Made by a program: the position numbers and the translations under genes. From Trichodelitschia bisporula (lineage: Eukaryota > Ascomycota > Dothideomycetes > Phaeotrichales > Phaeotrichaceae), in contig ML996693.1 of NCBI GenBank assembly GCA_010356995.1, positions 930,001 to 994,000 on the forward strand: DNA of 64,000 bases, in the 5' to 3' direction. The notes beneath the pieces are model-generated. The model saw nothing but the letters and a program-made list of their open reading frames with translations, ran no database searches and had not been told where the DNA came from. Of this stretch, positions 1-11,360 are shown one piece after another (within the stretch, counting starts at the first letter, position 1; each line of letters starts with the position of its first letter).

Positions 1-1367
1 GGGAACAAACGCTCCAGCACTTCTTCTTTCGGATAGTCGCTGCCCAGCATAATGGCAATGTACGCCTGCGTTTTAAGTTCCAGAAACAGTGCGCCTTCGG
101 ATTTCAGCAACCGCGATCCGGTTGGCATGAAGATGTCCAGAAACGCTTCATTGAGCTCCAAGAATGGCACATCCTGCCCGCGGAACACACATGCAACGAA
201 CGAAGCTAGATTGGCGCGCCGCAGCGTGCGCGTAGCCCCGGGAGGTGCCGCTGCACCGCCCAGATTCAGTGCGCTCGGCGAGAGAAACAGCATATCGCGG
301 CCAAAATGGCGCTTCGTCTGCTCGAAGAGCGCTTCGATAGCAGCATACGCCTGACCCTTGCCGCCATCGCCAACAGCACCTGACCCTCCAGCCACCGTGG
401 CCGTGAATCCCGCCACTCCGCCCGTGAGCAGCGTGTCGAGCAGCTGACGCGCCAGATTATCGAGCACAGGCAAGCTCTGTAGCTGCAACACCGGGTCGAC
501 AGTGGGGTAAGGCCATGAGTAGTTGTCAACAGGCGAGGGGTAAACAGAGGTTTGGTCGGGCGGCATGCAGTAGGCCGGCTGCAACTGGCGCGTCAGCACC
601 CCATCGCTGGCGTACGAGCTGATTCCGTTGAGGGAATTGCCGTTCATTTCCATGCCGATTGGGCTTTCAGGTGTCACCGCATCGACGCCGTAATATGGCT
701 CTGGCGGAGCGTGTTGCGCCGCCGCCGCTGCCGCCGCGTACGGGCTGATGTACCCGCCGTTTGCGGACAGCGGCGTACCCGAGTGCACCTCGCCTTGGAT
801 CATGGACCAGTATTGGTGGTGGTAAGGCCCATAGGAGTCTCGATTGTCTTCGAAGGGGCCCTCGGGAGATGCCGTGCGGGGTGTGTGCTGCTGTTGTGCG
901 GTGGAATGGCGGAGCTCCTTGTCAAACGCAAAAAGCTGGTGGTGCGTGAGAGGATTCTCCTTGTCATTCAGCGGCGAGTGGTATGGAGACTTGTAGTCAT
1001 CAAGCGCGGGTGCATGGTGTAGGTGATCGTCGGCGAGGCTGGGGTCTAGATCACTCGTACGGCGTCGCTTTCGAGCGCGTGGATTGAGGTCTAGATCCTG
1101 TTGCTGTTGGTGCTGTTGGTGCTGCTGGTGTTGCTGGTGCTGCTGGTGCTGCTGGTGCTGCTGGTGCTGTTGGTGCTGTTGGTGCTGTTGGGTGGGCGGC
1201 GAGGGCGGCGGGGAATTACGCGCATTCTTCCTGGGGAGCAGGGCTGCGAGGTTAGCGGAGTGGTGGCTGAGACTGTGTTGATGGTTGTGGTTATGATGAG
1301 AATACGGTGATTGGGAGCGAGCTAACGGCATCGACGAATGGACGGAGGGCAGGAGCAATTGAGCCAT
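1..1367 (-). CDS. Gln/His-rich protein, partial (runs off left edge)
   Basis: An open frame starts at an ATG at 1367 and stays open to base 1, giving 455 residues with the C terminus missing. The N-terminal third is low-complexity: it is His/Ser/Pro-rich and carries an imperfect Gln-Gln-His array encoded at about 1095-1192. A basic RKRRR stretch that could be a nuclear localisation signal follows directly. From about residue 270 the sequence becomes ordered and ends in a helical-looking region containing FVACVFRGQDVPFLELNEAF and LKTQAYIAIMLG. The composition fits a fungal transcriptional or developmental regulator. From memory only, the ordered part recalls the conserved region of Medusa-like fungal proteins; I cannot confirm this. 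No intron is needed within the visible part. The 2.4 kb gene-free upstream region suits a developmentally regulated gene with a long leader, which is inference. Coding is convincing; identity is unresolved. Confidence 0.7.
   Translation of the reverse strand, partial: MAQLLLPSVHSSMPLARSQSPYSHHNHNHQHSLSHHSANLAALLPRKNARNSPPPSPPTQQHQQHQQHQQHQQHQQHQQHQQHQQHQQQQDLDLNPRARKRRRTSDLDPSLADDHLHHAPALDDYKSPYHSPLNDKENPLTHHQLFAFDKELRHSTAQQQHTPRTASPEGPFEDNRDSYGPYHHQYWSMIQGEVHSGTPLSANGGYISPYAAAAAAAQHAPPEPYYGVDAVTPESPIGMEMNGNSLNGISSYASDGVLTRQLQPAYCMPPDQTSVYPSPVDNYSWPYPTVDPVLQLQSLPVLDNLARQLLDTLLTGGVAGFTATVAGGSGAVGDGGKGQAYAAIEALFEQTKRHFGRDMLFLSPSALNLGGAAAPPGATRTLRRANLASFVACVFRGQDVPFLELNEAFLDIFMPTGSRLLKSEGALFLELKTQAYIAIMLGSDYPKEEVLERLF
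1095..1192 (-). repeat. In-frame CAG/CAC (Gln-Gln-His) repeat
   Basis: A roughly 100 bp array of 9-mers reads Gln-Gln-His about ten times on the minus strand, with CAG/CAA interruptions. It lies in the partial gene at the left edge and is a likely site of length variation between strains. Confidence 0.9.
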
Positions 1368-3829
1368 GATTGAGCATACCGTGAATGTCCATCCGGTGGG
1401 GGGGGGAGAGAAGAAAGTAAGAGAAGATGTAAGAGGGGAAAGAAGAGAGAAAAGAAGAGAGAAGGAGGGATGAGGGAATAGAAAAGAGAAGAGAAGGAAG
1501 CAACGGCCCTCTAGGCGCGCGCCAGGTTCCCACGAGAATGCAGAGATGGTAAAGAGTAGAGTGGGTTCGGGATTCTGGTAGATGGGAGAGGTCCAGACGG
1601 CCGGTTAAGAAAAGTGATGCAACAAGTTCTCTCAAGCTCTCCCTCCTCTCGGATAGATCTGGCCGATGCCCTAACTAAATCTCTTCGGTGCGGCTTGGCC
1701 TTTAGCGGTAGTGGAGAGGAGCATGGGTAGGTGGTGAGTGCATGTGGATGGGGGAGGGGGAGGGGGAGAGGGAGGGGTAGGAGTAAATAGAGAGAGAGCT
1801 AGGACATGGTGGGGAGACGGAGATACATTGGAGGGAGGGGTGTGAGCAGAGAGAATAGATGGCCTCACGGATCACAACACACGCGATAGATAGACAGAGT
1901 ACGAAGAGAGATGGAATAGATGGATTACTTTAGCACTTGCAGCCAACAGGTCTCACAATCAAGCCACAGGTCAAATTGTCGTCCATCCTAACAAGGCAAT
2001 CAAGTAAGGCAGTGGAGAGTGTCGCAATCAATTCCCTTCTCTTTTCCCCTCCCTGGCTCCCCCATTCTCCTCTTATGCCTTTACTCTCTTATTGCTTCGC
2101 CAGATAAATCATGCACTCTATCCCCCGCGTCCTCCGCTTCAAGCTTTTTTCGCCAATCCACCAGCCCGCCCATCCCCAGCAAGCCAATGGAGCCAAATTC
2201 AGCCAATTCAGCCAATCCCGCTCGCCCCAGCCAGATGTGCAGCCCCGCCGTTTGCTAGTGCGTGCTCTGACTTGTCCTGCTCCGATAGACGTGGAGTAAC
2301 CAGTCCTTGAACTAGTGTACTTCGTGGCGTGCATCTTCCATCTCACGTACATCTAGATGGGAGCATGGGAATACATAGCATGGCATAGCATAGCATGACA
2401 TAGCATTGCCAACCAGTCTATGTGCAGAGACTGTGTGTATAGTGGCCAGTGCAGGCCGTTGTGAGCAAGTGGGCCAACAGTCCTCGACATATACCCGCTG
2501 TACCTCGACCATGCGACAACAAGCAATGACAACAATGCAATTGATCCATCAATACGGACGGAGAAATGCCATGATCTTTCTTCTCGTTGTCAGCGCCTCT
2601 TTCTCTTACGGACAGGAACGTCGTAATCCCACTTCCAACCCGACACATCCCCGCCCGCACCATCTCGCCTCCTCACACACCCACCTCATGGCCCTCATCA
2701 CCACCTTACCCCACCCCACCCACTCACACCGCCGTCTTTATATTGCCCATATCCCCATCCATCCCGCCTTTCCCCAATACCCACTCCTATTATCCCCTCC
2801 GTCCATGCGGCTAGCTCCCGCACGTATATCCTCACCCACATACCTCCATTCCCCGCCCTCCATATCCGGCCCAACACGCCGTGACAACTTCACCCCGCTC
2901 CTACCCGTCCGCGGCCGAGGAATCCAGCAGCAATATACCGCATACAACCTCCAGAACCGTGCGCCCCCCTCCTCGCCGACAATCCTCGCCCATCCATCCC
3001 GTTGCGTCCTCTGCCGCTTCTCCCATCCTTCTCCTCCCATCTGCCCATCTCACCCCTCCCCCGCAGAAACCCACCCACCACGCACACCCCCTCCAAACCC
3101 GGGGAACTTCCCCGTCCCCCACGTCCCTTCCCCCCATCACCAGCGCAGAGACATCGTTCGCAGCTGGAATCCGGCGCAAATGCCCTATCTCCGCCCATCT
3201 GCCCTCACCCATTTTGCTGCCCTCAGATCTCCAGGTACCAGCCGTATCTCGACCTCTAGCCCGCAATGAACGACAGCAGGGCAGCGTGTTCGCGCGCACG
3301 GCAAAGCCGTTCACAGGGCAAAATAGGTCTCAAGACACGAGACATAGGCACGAGACACGCCCTCAACCACCCGCATAAAGAGCCACCGCCTCCACCCGTC
3401 GCACCGCGGCATCCCTCAATCCCTCCCGCAGCTGACGCCCGGAGGCAGTACTACCGCCAATCCCCCGTCCTCCACACACGCAAAATCCCGCTACGCACTG
3501 AAAAAAAAACTTGTTTAGACACCTACGGCTTGCTCCACCCCCTCCCCCATTTACCAGTACACCTCGCTTCCAGCCCGCCCGAGGCTTGCCGGCATCGCGC
3601 CTCGCCCCGTGTCTCTCCGCAAAAAAAGCACGCTGCCCACGTGCCAATCTCACCCATCCCAGTGCAGTTCCCGACTGGCGCACGAGCCGCCTACCCCAGC
3701 CGGCATCGCACCACGTTTAATATCGCCTCCATATCTCCGTAACAAGCTGGGCACTCCCCCTTCATCTATCCCCACAGTCATTCCCACACTGATCCCTGCG
3801 CCCGATGCCCCTGGCCCCCTGTCGGCTAA
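1368..3829. other. Gene-free spacer, promoter of left-edge gene and 3' flank of Arp3
   Basis: No ORF here looks like a real protein. The stretch holds purine tracts on the plus strand at about 1395-1500 and 1740-1800, which are CT-rich on the minus strand as is typical of fungal promoters and leaders. It also holds a short imperfect ATAGC/ATGGC repeat at about 2365-2410 and a long C/T-rich tract at about 2640-3160. That tract produces long proline-rich open frames with no protein character. Confidence 0.6.
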
Positions 3830-5393
3830 TCACGTGCTCCCGGGTCCGCCGAGCAGCGCAAACCGCCGCACGATGCTCGGGCCGATTTCGTCGTACTCGG
3901 CTTTAGTGTGGCAGTAGCTGCGGAACTCGGGCGTCTGGCCAAGCAAGCTGCCGCCAAACCACGGACCATGCCGCTGCCGCCGGTGAGTAATCACCTGCAC
4001 TTCTAGGCCACCACTCTTGGCACCGCCGCTCTTGACCTCGCTAGCGCGGATACGCGCGTCCACCAGGTGCCGAATGTCGCGCTGCAACCGCCGGCCAAAG
4101 TCCTTGTACAGCGTTGAACCACCGGAGAGCACAATGTTCTTGTAGAGGCCGCGGCGCACGTCAATGGGGGACGTCTGGATAACAGTGTCGACGATGGTAG
4201 GCAGCGGGGTCAAGAAGTCGGACGAATAGATTTCGGGGTTGAAGAAAATCTCCGGCGCCAGGAAGCGCTCGTAGCCCACATCCACCTGCACCGAGCGCCC
4301 GTTGGGGTACGTCACCGTGTGCTTGGCGAAGCGGTCAGGCTCGCGGTCGAAACGCGAGAACTCCTTCACAATATCCGGTGATACGTAGCAGAACTCCTCC
4401 TTGATGCGCTCGGCGGTCTTCAGGCTGCTGTCGGGCTCGCCACGGTCGCGCAGCAGTGACTGCACGAAATACGTGATGTCGCGACCGGCAATGGGCACTG
4501 ACTTGATCGACGAACCGATCACATAGCCTTCGGCCACCGGAATGACGTGCGTGACACCCTCGCCGGAGTCGATGACTGTCCCTGTGAGCGAGCGATCCTG
4601 GACCTTGGACGAAGTCCATGACGCTGCAAGAGCGAGGACGGCTTGTACAGCAATGTACAACCCGGCGCAGTTGAAGGACTCGAAGAAGATTTCGGCAGTG
4701 TTCTCGCGGTTCTCAGGTGGGTTAAGGGGCTGGCGGAGCGGTTAGAATGGGGGCATGGCTGAGGGGCGGCTGACGGGAACAGCGAGGGCGGCTCACCGGC
4801 TCAGTGAGAAGGAAGTAGTGGTCTTCAGGTTCAACGCGGAGGTACTTGAAGATAGAGTTGGACCAGAAACGTTCCATCAAGTCCTGACGCTGTTAGCAAA
4901 GTCAGACCAGTATAAGATCACGTACCCAGTTCTCTATTTGGCCGTGCCGGATGGGATAGTGTAATCCGTAGCCTGCTTGTTAGCCCAGCCTCGTGCATTG
5001 CATCGCTGACAAGATTACCTGGGCCTGCTGACGCCGCCAGAGCCTCGTCACCAATGAAGAAGTCGAGGTCCTCCGTTCCCCTCTTCATCGACAGATGACT
5101 ACCCGGTCCCGCGCCACCCGTCAAAAACGATGGCTTGTTCGCGACGGCCGGCCTTCCAGAGCCTGAACCTCCAGTCCCACCTCCCTGGCTTTTGGTCGCA
5201 ATTGCGGTGGGAAAGACGAACGACGGAGAATCATTCCCGGCGAAGCCTAGAGACGTGAGCGCAGCGCAATCAACTGGCAGTCGAATTACCTAGTTTGGAG
5301 TAGCCGGTACCGCTGCGAGCAATTAGTTTGATCCTCTGGCTTTAACTGTGCAGCTTACTTGTCCATGACAACGGCGGGAGTTTGGGGAGCCAT
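3830..5393 (-). CDS. arp3: Actin-related protein 3 (Arp2/3 complex)
   Basis: Arp3 is one of the two actin-like subunits of the Arp2/3 complex, which nucleates branched actin at endocytic patches. The six-exon model is 5393-5359, 5312-5290, 5246-5019, 4972-4926, 4883-4797 and 4729-3830. All introns are GT-AG and 42-67 nt, and the protein is 439 aa, close to the usual length. Diagnostic stretches are the N-terminal [20 protein letters not shown] (phosphate loop 1), [55 protein letters not shown] (phosphate loop 2), [20 protein letters not shown] and the C-terminal [12 protein letters not shown]. The start is the first ATG in frame with this conserved beginning. The neighbouring taspase gene is divergent. 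Confidence 0.96.
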
Positions 5394-6311
5394 ATTGGCT
5401 AGTACCCGCAGCGCTTTCTACCAGAGGAAGCAAGAAGGAGCTGCAGAGTTGCAATAAGGGTTAGCCAGGCGAAATGGCCAGATAGAAGTGAGGCAGAGCT
5501 CGAGAAGTTGTGCAGTCAGCTATCACGAACCCCTCGAACCGGTGACGCCTGTGGTGGAGGTGCTTGCTCGCTGGCAGGTTATTCCGGTCCGCACCCCGCA
5601 GATCCCCGGAGCCAGCCGAACTCTGGTGGGACCAAACTCAAAGAGGAGAAAGTGTGAATGCCCTCATCGTGAGTTCTTGTCACTCCCCAGTAGAAAGACT
5701 GTATCACGGTAGATGGGGGCGGAAGACGGACAGCAATCCAATTGCTTGCTCTGGGTGGTGTTTGGTCTCCGCTTTTTGCTCGCTTTCACCCTGTCCACGA
5801 TGACCGTCCAGTCGTTCCTCCCTATTTCTGGCGACTCTTGCCTCCAGTCTGAACTGTAGACCCGTCTCTCCTACAAAAACCATGACATCTCCAGTCTCAA
5901 CGCCTCCTCCCCTCGCATACCTACATTTTTGCCTTCAGCGCGTGGCCTCTACAGTATCTCTTCGCCTGTTTAGGACGTCGCCTTCCCTTGCTTCAACATT
6001 TTTGCAACGGCCGTGGTCAATCTTCACTCCTTTCCCACTGAGCCGCAGCCTCAGCTTGTCCCTATTCACTCCGTATGCAAACTTTCCATGAGTGCCAAGG
6101 CGATATCACTGTAAAGCAACATCTTACCTAGACAATACCGCAGGATCCGGCCCAGTCACGATTTCGCCTTTGCATCCTCAACACGGCGACGACGCAGAAC
6201 CACAACCCCGCAACCCTACCACCCGCGTTACTCAACATCCCCGTGCAAGACCGCTATCCATTGCGCCCACGTCCCGGTAGAAGCAGCACATTCCGTACCG
6301 TAGCTTCCGCC
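5394..6311. promoter_or_regulatory. Divergent promoter region, Arp3 / taspase
   Basis: This 0.9 kb lies between two divergent genes and is C/T-rich towards the taspase start. A 69-codon plus-strand ORF at 5882-6091 could be an upstream ORF in the taspase leader but has no recognisable content. No specific site can be named with confidence. Confidence 0.4.
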
Positions 6312-8047
6312 ATGGCTGACACTGCGGCCGGTCTGGGCCTCAAACACCGTCACGGGAAAAGTGAACTATGCGCAATCTTCGTCCACGCGGGCGCTGGCTT
6401 TCACAGCACGGCAAATGAACACGTTCATCTCGAGGCTTGCCACAGGTAATTTCATTCAGTCTGCTATCCCGTAATCAGTTCTAACGGAATCAGTGCTTCT
6501 CAGCTCGCGATGGCGGTGTTGAAGAGCGGCGGAAGTGCGGTAGATGCCGTTGAGATTGCTGTCAAGGTCCTCGAAGATCGCGAGATCACCAACGCCGGCT
6601 ATGGCAGCAACCTTTCTATGGACGGAGTAGTCGAATGCGATGCTCTAGTTGTCGACCACATGGGGCGCAGCGGCGGAGTTGGTGCCATTGTTCGTAGGTG
6701 TTTTCCCCGACTTATCACGGCATTGCTGACCCGTGTAGAAGTCAAGAATCCCGTCATGGCAGCTCGACAAGTCTTAGAGCGCAGCACACATCCTCTCTCT
6801 CTTCGCCGTGTGCCGCCAAACCTTTTGGTCGGCCAGGGTGCAACCGACTTTGCGTTCGAGGTTGGGATCCCTCTAGCTCCGCATGATGCCTTGGTCTCTC
6901 CAGCAGCCCGCGACCGCTGGATTCGCTGGCGCGCCGACCTTCAGGAGGCCGAGCAGAGGCTTCGTCAAAAGGGCCTTGACTCTCCTTCCATCGCCAGTGC
7001 CTGCACGAATCCGCTTCAGCGCGATATCGAAATCAATCGCGCCCGCGAGTCGCACACGAGGAGTCTGAAGCGCTCGGCATCAACAAGCAGACAGAGCTCC
7101 ATGAGTAGCCAGGCTGCGGCAGATTCTCGCGCTCTGGCGCAAGCCAGGGCCATTCACGAAGCCTCAATGAACCCGCTGATCAACAGTTCCCAAGTCCTTC
7201 CGACGCAGCAGAGCCTTGCAGAAGCTAGTGAGAGTTCGCTCACCGACTCATCATTTCCACCATTGCCTTCATTGACGCCTTCTCCGGTCAACAAGGCTGA
7301 TCGGACGCCGTCGTCGCCGGTTAGTCGGCTCAATCTCGACGCTGCACCCATTGGCCCTGCGCCCCAACAAGACAATATCACTGACACTGTGGGTGCCATT
7401 GCGGTTGATTCGTACGGCAACATCGCGTGTGCAGCATCCTCGGGTGGCATCGGCATGAAGCATCGCGGCCGTGTCGGCCCAGCTGCTCTCGTTGGCGTCG
7501 GCGCTGCTGTCATTCCTATTAACCCGAACGATAGCGGTAAGAACTGCATCGCTGCTGTCACCAGTGGGACTGGGGAGCACATGGCTACCACTCTGGCGTC
7601 AGCTCTCTGCGCGGATCGCCTGTACACACAACAGAAGCGGACGGATCGTGGCACCTTTGAGCATGCTGGCGATGATGACATCATGCGCGCATTCATTGAG
7701 CGAGACTTTATGGGTGCGTCAAGTTCATGTACGGTTGGATACTGCTAACTGCTTCAGCGCATCCGAGTGTCAAAAACAGCACTTCCACTGGGGCTATTGG
7801 CATATTGACCGTTCGGAAGAACAAGAGTGGTATCTGGCTCTACTATGCCCATAATACCGACTCCTTCGTACGTCTTATTCTGCTGAAAAGAGTTTCGCTA
7901 ACTTCTTAGGCGATGGCTTCCATGGGCAGTGAAGACCTCGAACCCCATCTTACCATGTCCCGCCGTGGGGCGCCTTCGGTAATTGCCAACGGCGGGCGTT
8001 TTATCCGTCGTCGCCGCGAGAAGAAGGTAAAAACGTCGCAAAGCTAG
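6312..8047 (+). CDS. Threonine aspartase (taspase 1-like Ntn hydrolase)
   Basis: This belongs to the N-terminal-nucleophile hydrolases of the asparaginase-2/taspase family, which self-cleave before a catalytic Thr; animal taspase 1 then cuts substrates after Asp. The five exons are 6312-6445, 6494-6693, 6739-7713, 7758-7867 and 7910-8047, giving 518 aa. The alpha part has SGGSAVDAVEIAVKVLEDRE and TNAGYGSNLSMDGVVECDAL. The autocleavage site reads TDTVGAIAVDSYGN with the predicted nucleophile at about Thr328. It is followed by SSGGIGMKHRGRVGPAALVG, which marks taspases rather than plain asparaginases, and TSGTGEHM. A Ser-rich, probably disordered insert of about 100 residues precedes the cleavage site, as is common in fungal copies. 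The substrate in fungi is not known to me. The start is the ATG at 6312 just before the conserved N terminus. Confidence 0.93.
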
Positions 8048-8311
8048 GCCAGACACTCGACACTTTTCTCTTTGCTTGGACATACCCTAATGGTCCCGCG
8101 CCCCCTACGTTTTTGACACTTTTGGTTCTCTTAACGCCGCTCTCTGGGTCTTGGGTACCGGTATGGCACAGCTTGCTGAATTTGGGTCGTACGTTGGTGT
8201 TCATCAGCTGAATTTGTGTAGGACGAGGAGTGTGAGGAAGACTGTGATGAGTGTGCTAAGAGCAATGATGAAGGTGGGCGCTCCAGCAGCCATCTCTCGT
8301 GTAACGTGTCC

Positions 8312-8836
8312 ATGGATCATTCCTCGAATGACGGGACCATGGATGGTGCTGACTCCTCCGATGAGAGCAGCGAGAAACTCTCCTTCACCCTCTACTTTGA
8401 CGAGGATGGCCGATTCCTCGGCTCTTCCGACAAATCTAACGACAGCGAGAAACCCCCCTTCACCCTCTACTTTGACGAAGATGGCAAATTACTCGGCACT
8501 TCCGACAAATCTGACGACTTTTACCTAGAGCCGCCCGACGACCTTAACGCCAGCACGCCCGACGAACCTCCCAACACAATCCCTGACAGCGACGTCAAGC
8601 TCCTCAAGTATCTTACCGCCAAGGGTCACATACGTATTATCTCCAGCAAGCCCGACGAACCTGACGACGACAGCCCTGAACGCGGTGTGGCAGAGGACTC
8701 TAAAGTCGATGATCTCCGGCACCTCGTCGACTACCTTAACAGCAAAGGCTTTGTACCCCCTGACTGCGACTGGGAGACGGAAAAGCAACTTCTGGCAAAC
8801 TACCTTGAGCGCCATAAGTTCTCGCTTACCAAATAA
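8312..8836 (+). CDS. Small acidic protein with internal repeats
   Basis: I do not recognise this 174-codon frame. It is strongly acidic and has two near-identical copies of an FTLYFDEDG-x-x-LG-S/T-SDKS motif, about 23 residues apart. Two weaker paired blocks follow (KLLKYLTAKGHIRI and LRHLVDYLNSKGFVPP). The repeat is kept at protein level despite base changes, which argues for coding. The frame stays open upstream of the ATG to 8222, continues as Asp/Glu/Cys-rich sequence and sits directly after a good splice acceptor (TGTAG at 8217-8221), so an unlocated 5' exon is likely. The start given is the first in-frame ATG and is provisional. It begins only 265 bp after the taspase stop on the same strand. 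Confidence 0.45.
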   Translation: MDHSSNDGTMDGADSSDESSEKLSFTLYFDEDGRFLGSSDKSNDSEKPPFTLYFDEDGKLLGTSDKSDDFYLEPPDDLNASTPDEPPNTIPDSDVKLLKYLTAKGHIRIISSKPDEPDDDSPERGVAEDSKVDDLRHLVDYLNSKGFVPPDCDWETEKQLLANYLERHKFSLTK

Positions 8837-9774
8837 GATCTCGAGAAGGCTCACTCAGGATTTGGATGGGCTCAGTAACTATCCACGTCTCTGCAGATGG
8901 TCAAGTTGAACATTCCGGCAGGCAAATCTTTGGCGTGCTGGATACTGGGGTCGCGCAGGTTGGCTCTTGCGATGGATGCATGGCGCTTTATGGCGAGAAA
9001 CTAGTGGTCAAATGCTTTCTACCCTAGATCATACTCCCTCCTTTGCTGTATCGCTACAGCACTGAATTTGAAGAACCAACTTCGGTTGATGATGATGCGT
9101 AAATAGTGCATGTGCTGGGATGCAACCCCTGGGCTGCAAGGCTGTACTTGCTGCGCGTTGACTGGCTCTTGCTCGGCCGCCAAGATAATTTGTTAACATC
9201 GCTTCCTTGATGCTCAACTGCAGGGAAACTTAACATTAACTCAGAGTACTTGAAACCTGAAGTCCGATAAATTCTGTGTGAAGTATGTGCAGCAATGGAA
9301 ACGGTCATAGGCTTCGTCCAAGTGGTCAGTCAAGGCAACGACCGTCTTAGCACCCTAAGGTTGAGAACCCCCAGTCTCCGCGATGTCACCGGCGGGGGCG
9401 GCGCCTGCTGCTTGATTCCATTTGAGAATCTGAGCTATTAGCCTTCTGTCGTTTTGAGCCTGCCGTTGAAGGAGTGTACGTAGTAACCTAAGCGTCTGCT
9501 GAAGAAAGAGGTGAGAATGAAGTGCTTGTGTGCAAGGGGAGGCATGTCCATACCCGTAGCTTTATAGGAGAAGAAGGCAATCATGGTTGCTCTTTAGCCC
9601 CATCATGGACATCGAGTCCTGTTTTTGTCTGTTGACTTCCTATTGAAAGTGTTTATGCGTATTCCAACACGGAAGGGACCATATGAATGCGCAGTCATGT
9701 GTAGTCATTCATCCAAGAACCGTTACCACCACTCGGGTCCTTAGGCCCCCTCTCATCCCATCTTCTTTCCCCCA
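8837..9774. other. Gene-free stretch
   Basis: I see no coding frame, RNA gene or repeat that I can support here. Confidence 0.5.
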
Positions 9775-9841
9775 GTCCCCCGACCTCAGAGCACTCCTCA
9801 GACAATGCCCCGACCTCTGGGCACTCCTCAGGCAGCACCCC
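9775..9841. repeat. 31-bp tandem repeat abutting assembly gap
   Basis: Two adjacent, slightly diverged 31-bp units begin CCCGACCTC and contain GCACTCCTCAG. They lie directly before the N run at 9842-9896. The gap probably hides more copies of the unit; this is inference. Confidence 0.75.
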
Positions 9842-9896
9842 NNNNNNNNNNNNNNNNNNNNNNNNNNNNNNNNNNNNNNNNNNNNNNNNNNNNNNN
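9842..9896. other. Assembly gap (55 N)
   Basis: Run of undetermined bases in the draft assembly. Confidence 1.
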
Positions 9897-9904
9897 AGAA
9901 CTCA

Positions 9905-10010
9905 ATTGCAGAGGCAGTAGTGGTTAAGTGGTACCCACTTTGCTGTTGCACCGCTGGGGCTCGCTCACAAGCAACGCATCCTGCGTTCGAAACCCAGGGG
10001 TAACAAATTC
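9905..10010 (+). repeat. tRNA-like / SINE-head-like sequence
   Basis: It has a plausible RNA polymerase III A box (TGGTTAAGTGG near 9920) and a degenerate B box (GCGTTCGAAACCC near 9984), spaced as in a tRNA. The T stem has one mismatch. The bases that should form the acceptor stem do not pair, so it is not a functional tRNA. It is better read as a tRNA pseudogene or the head of a tRNA-derived SINE, which could extend to about 10230. No second copy exists in this window to define its ends. Confidence 0.35.
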
Positions 10011-10350
10011 ATTTTCAGGTCACAGAAATGGTGCCCCCCACCCTCGTAACCCCCTGACCATGATACCACACATAGCAGGTAGTCAGTCTCTGCTGTTAAA
10101 ACCCCATTGATGTTCTGAATGGGCAAGAGCCCCTAAGCACTGACGCTGATGCGGAGTTTTCGTAGTTCTACCTTGCCTGTCCCAGCAGGTCGGAACGAGC
10201 TTTTTGGTGTTTTGAGGGTTGGAGGGTTAGTACTTCTTCTTCACGCGCTACGATCGAATGCCTTTTTGTGCAGCACCAATCACCCTTTGCTCACACTGGC
10301 GCCGCATATGTGAACTGCCTCCGACTCTTCTTGCCTCTGACATCTCCGAC

Positions 10351-10612
10351 AACACAGACAGCTATCTCGGTGTTCAGCCATACCCACAAACATCTTCCTC
10401 CGCCTTATCTCTCCCAACCCCACCACCACGACATGAAACCGCCTTCTGCTATCTCTCCGCTCCATACGCAGACACATTTCCTACCTCCATCACCGTCGAC
10501 AGCTAACACAGCTATATTGACCCTCAGCCAACCCCACAAATCATTCCCTCCACCTCATCCCCTCAAACACCATCTCTAAAGTAAAAGTCCCCTCTGCTAT
10601 CTCTCAGCGCCA
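10351..10612. repeat. Diverged direct duplication (~110 bp units)
   Basis: The segment at about 10351-10463 recurs at about 10505-10612. Both begin AACACAG, continue with a CAGCCA-(A/T)CCCCACAAA-like block and end in CTGCTATCTCTC. The units are C-rich, differ by indels and show no convincing coding frame. Confidence 0.6.
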
Positions 10613-10679
10613 AACGAATCCACATCACATCTAGGACACGAAGAACCAACAACCACAACCATCACCAGTCCCCTAAAAA

Positions 10680-11002
10680 GCGCCCTCTTCTTCAGCAGCC
10701 CACACTAGGCGAGCCCATCGATGAAAAGAGAAGCCGAAGGCTGACCATCAAATATTGTGCCAGTGAACCCCTATATGAGGTGCATACCGAACGGACTTCT
10801 CCCATATTGTGCAATGCGGGGAGACCGGCGGCAAGCTTTCCGCCTTCGTGGGCGCGGAGAGCTCTGACAAAAAAGTGTATGAGGAGGAGAGAAAGAGGAG
10901 AAGAGGGGAGGAGGGCGGTACTTATACCCTCCTCGCGGGGACGGCCGGCTGATGAGAGAAGCAACGAGGGATTCGCCGGCGATACTGGGAGGGAAGGGGG
11001 GG
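10680..11002 (-). repeat. Three-copy unit, copy 1 (snRNA-like)
   Basis: First of three related units, oriented by its TATA-like box (TATAAGTA, minus strand, 10926). In minus orientation it has the TATA box, a pyrimidine-rich spacer, a GTCAGAGC block starting at 10868, a GGCGG...CCGCC hairpin, an ATTGCAC segment flanked by TCTCCC/GGGAGA and, 112 nt from GTCAGAGC, an AATATTTGA site. It is the most diverged copy: the inner part of the ATTGCAC stem is lost, and the next hairpin is replaced by a different one. Its upstream region resembles that of copy 3. Confidence 0.85.
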
Positions 11003-11360
11003 CCTTTGGGGGGGAGGTGCTTAAGAGTCTTGAAGAGAGCAACTTCCGGCTCACGAAGGCAATCTGCTATTAACAGATCTGAATGGCCTCGTGTTGATGT
11101 AGACTTGAGGGAGCATTACTGGACAGGAAAGAGCAGAGTATGCATGATGTGATGTGCACTAATGGGAGGAAGGAGCATCGGACATCGTGCATCCATTTTT
11201 GAGCGTTTCTCAACTCTCTTCTCTTCTTTATCTCTCATCAAACTCTTCACTTGAAATGGTAGCCATGGCACTCGTCAAGTCTATGCTTCCATTATAAGCA
11301 GCCACGCATGATTTCAGAAACAAAACACCAACACTCCCACCCAGCCGCCCTCCCTATCAA

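Noticed and set aside
2406-3269. 287-codon proline-rich plus-strand ORF
   Set aside because: It arises from a C/T-rich tract, has no domain-like content, and several overlapping frames are equally open.
9905-10010. Functional tRNA gene
   Set aside because: The acceptor stem does not pair and the T stem has a mismatch, despite A- and B-box-like motifs.
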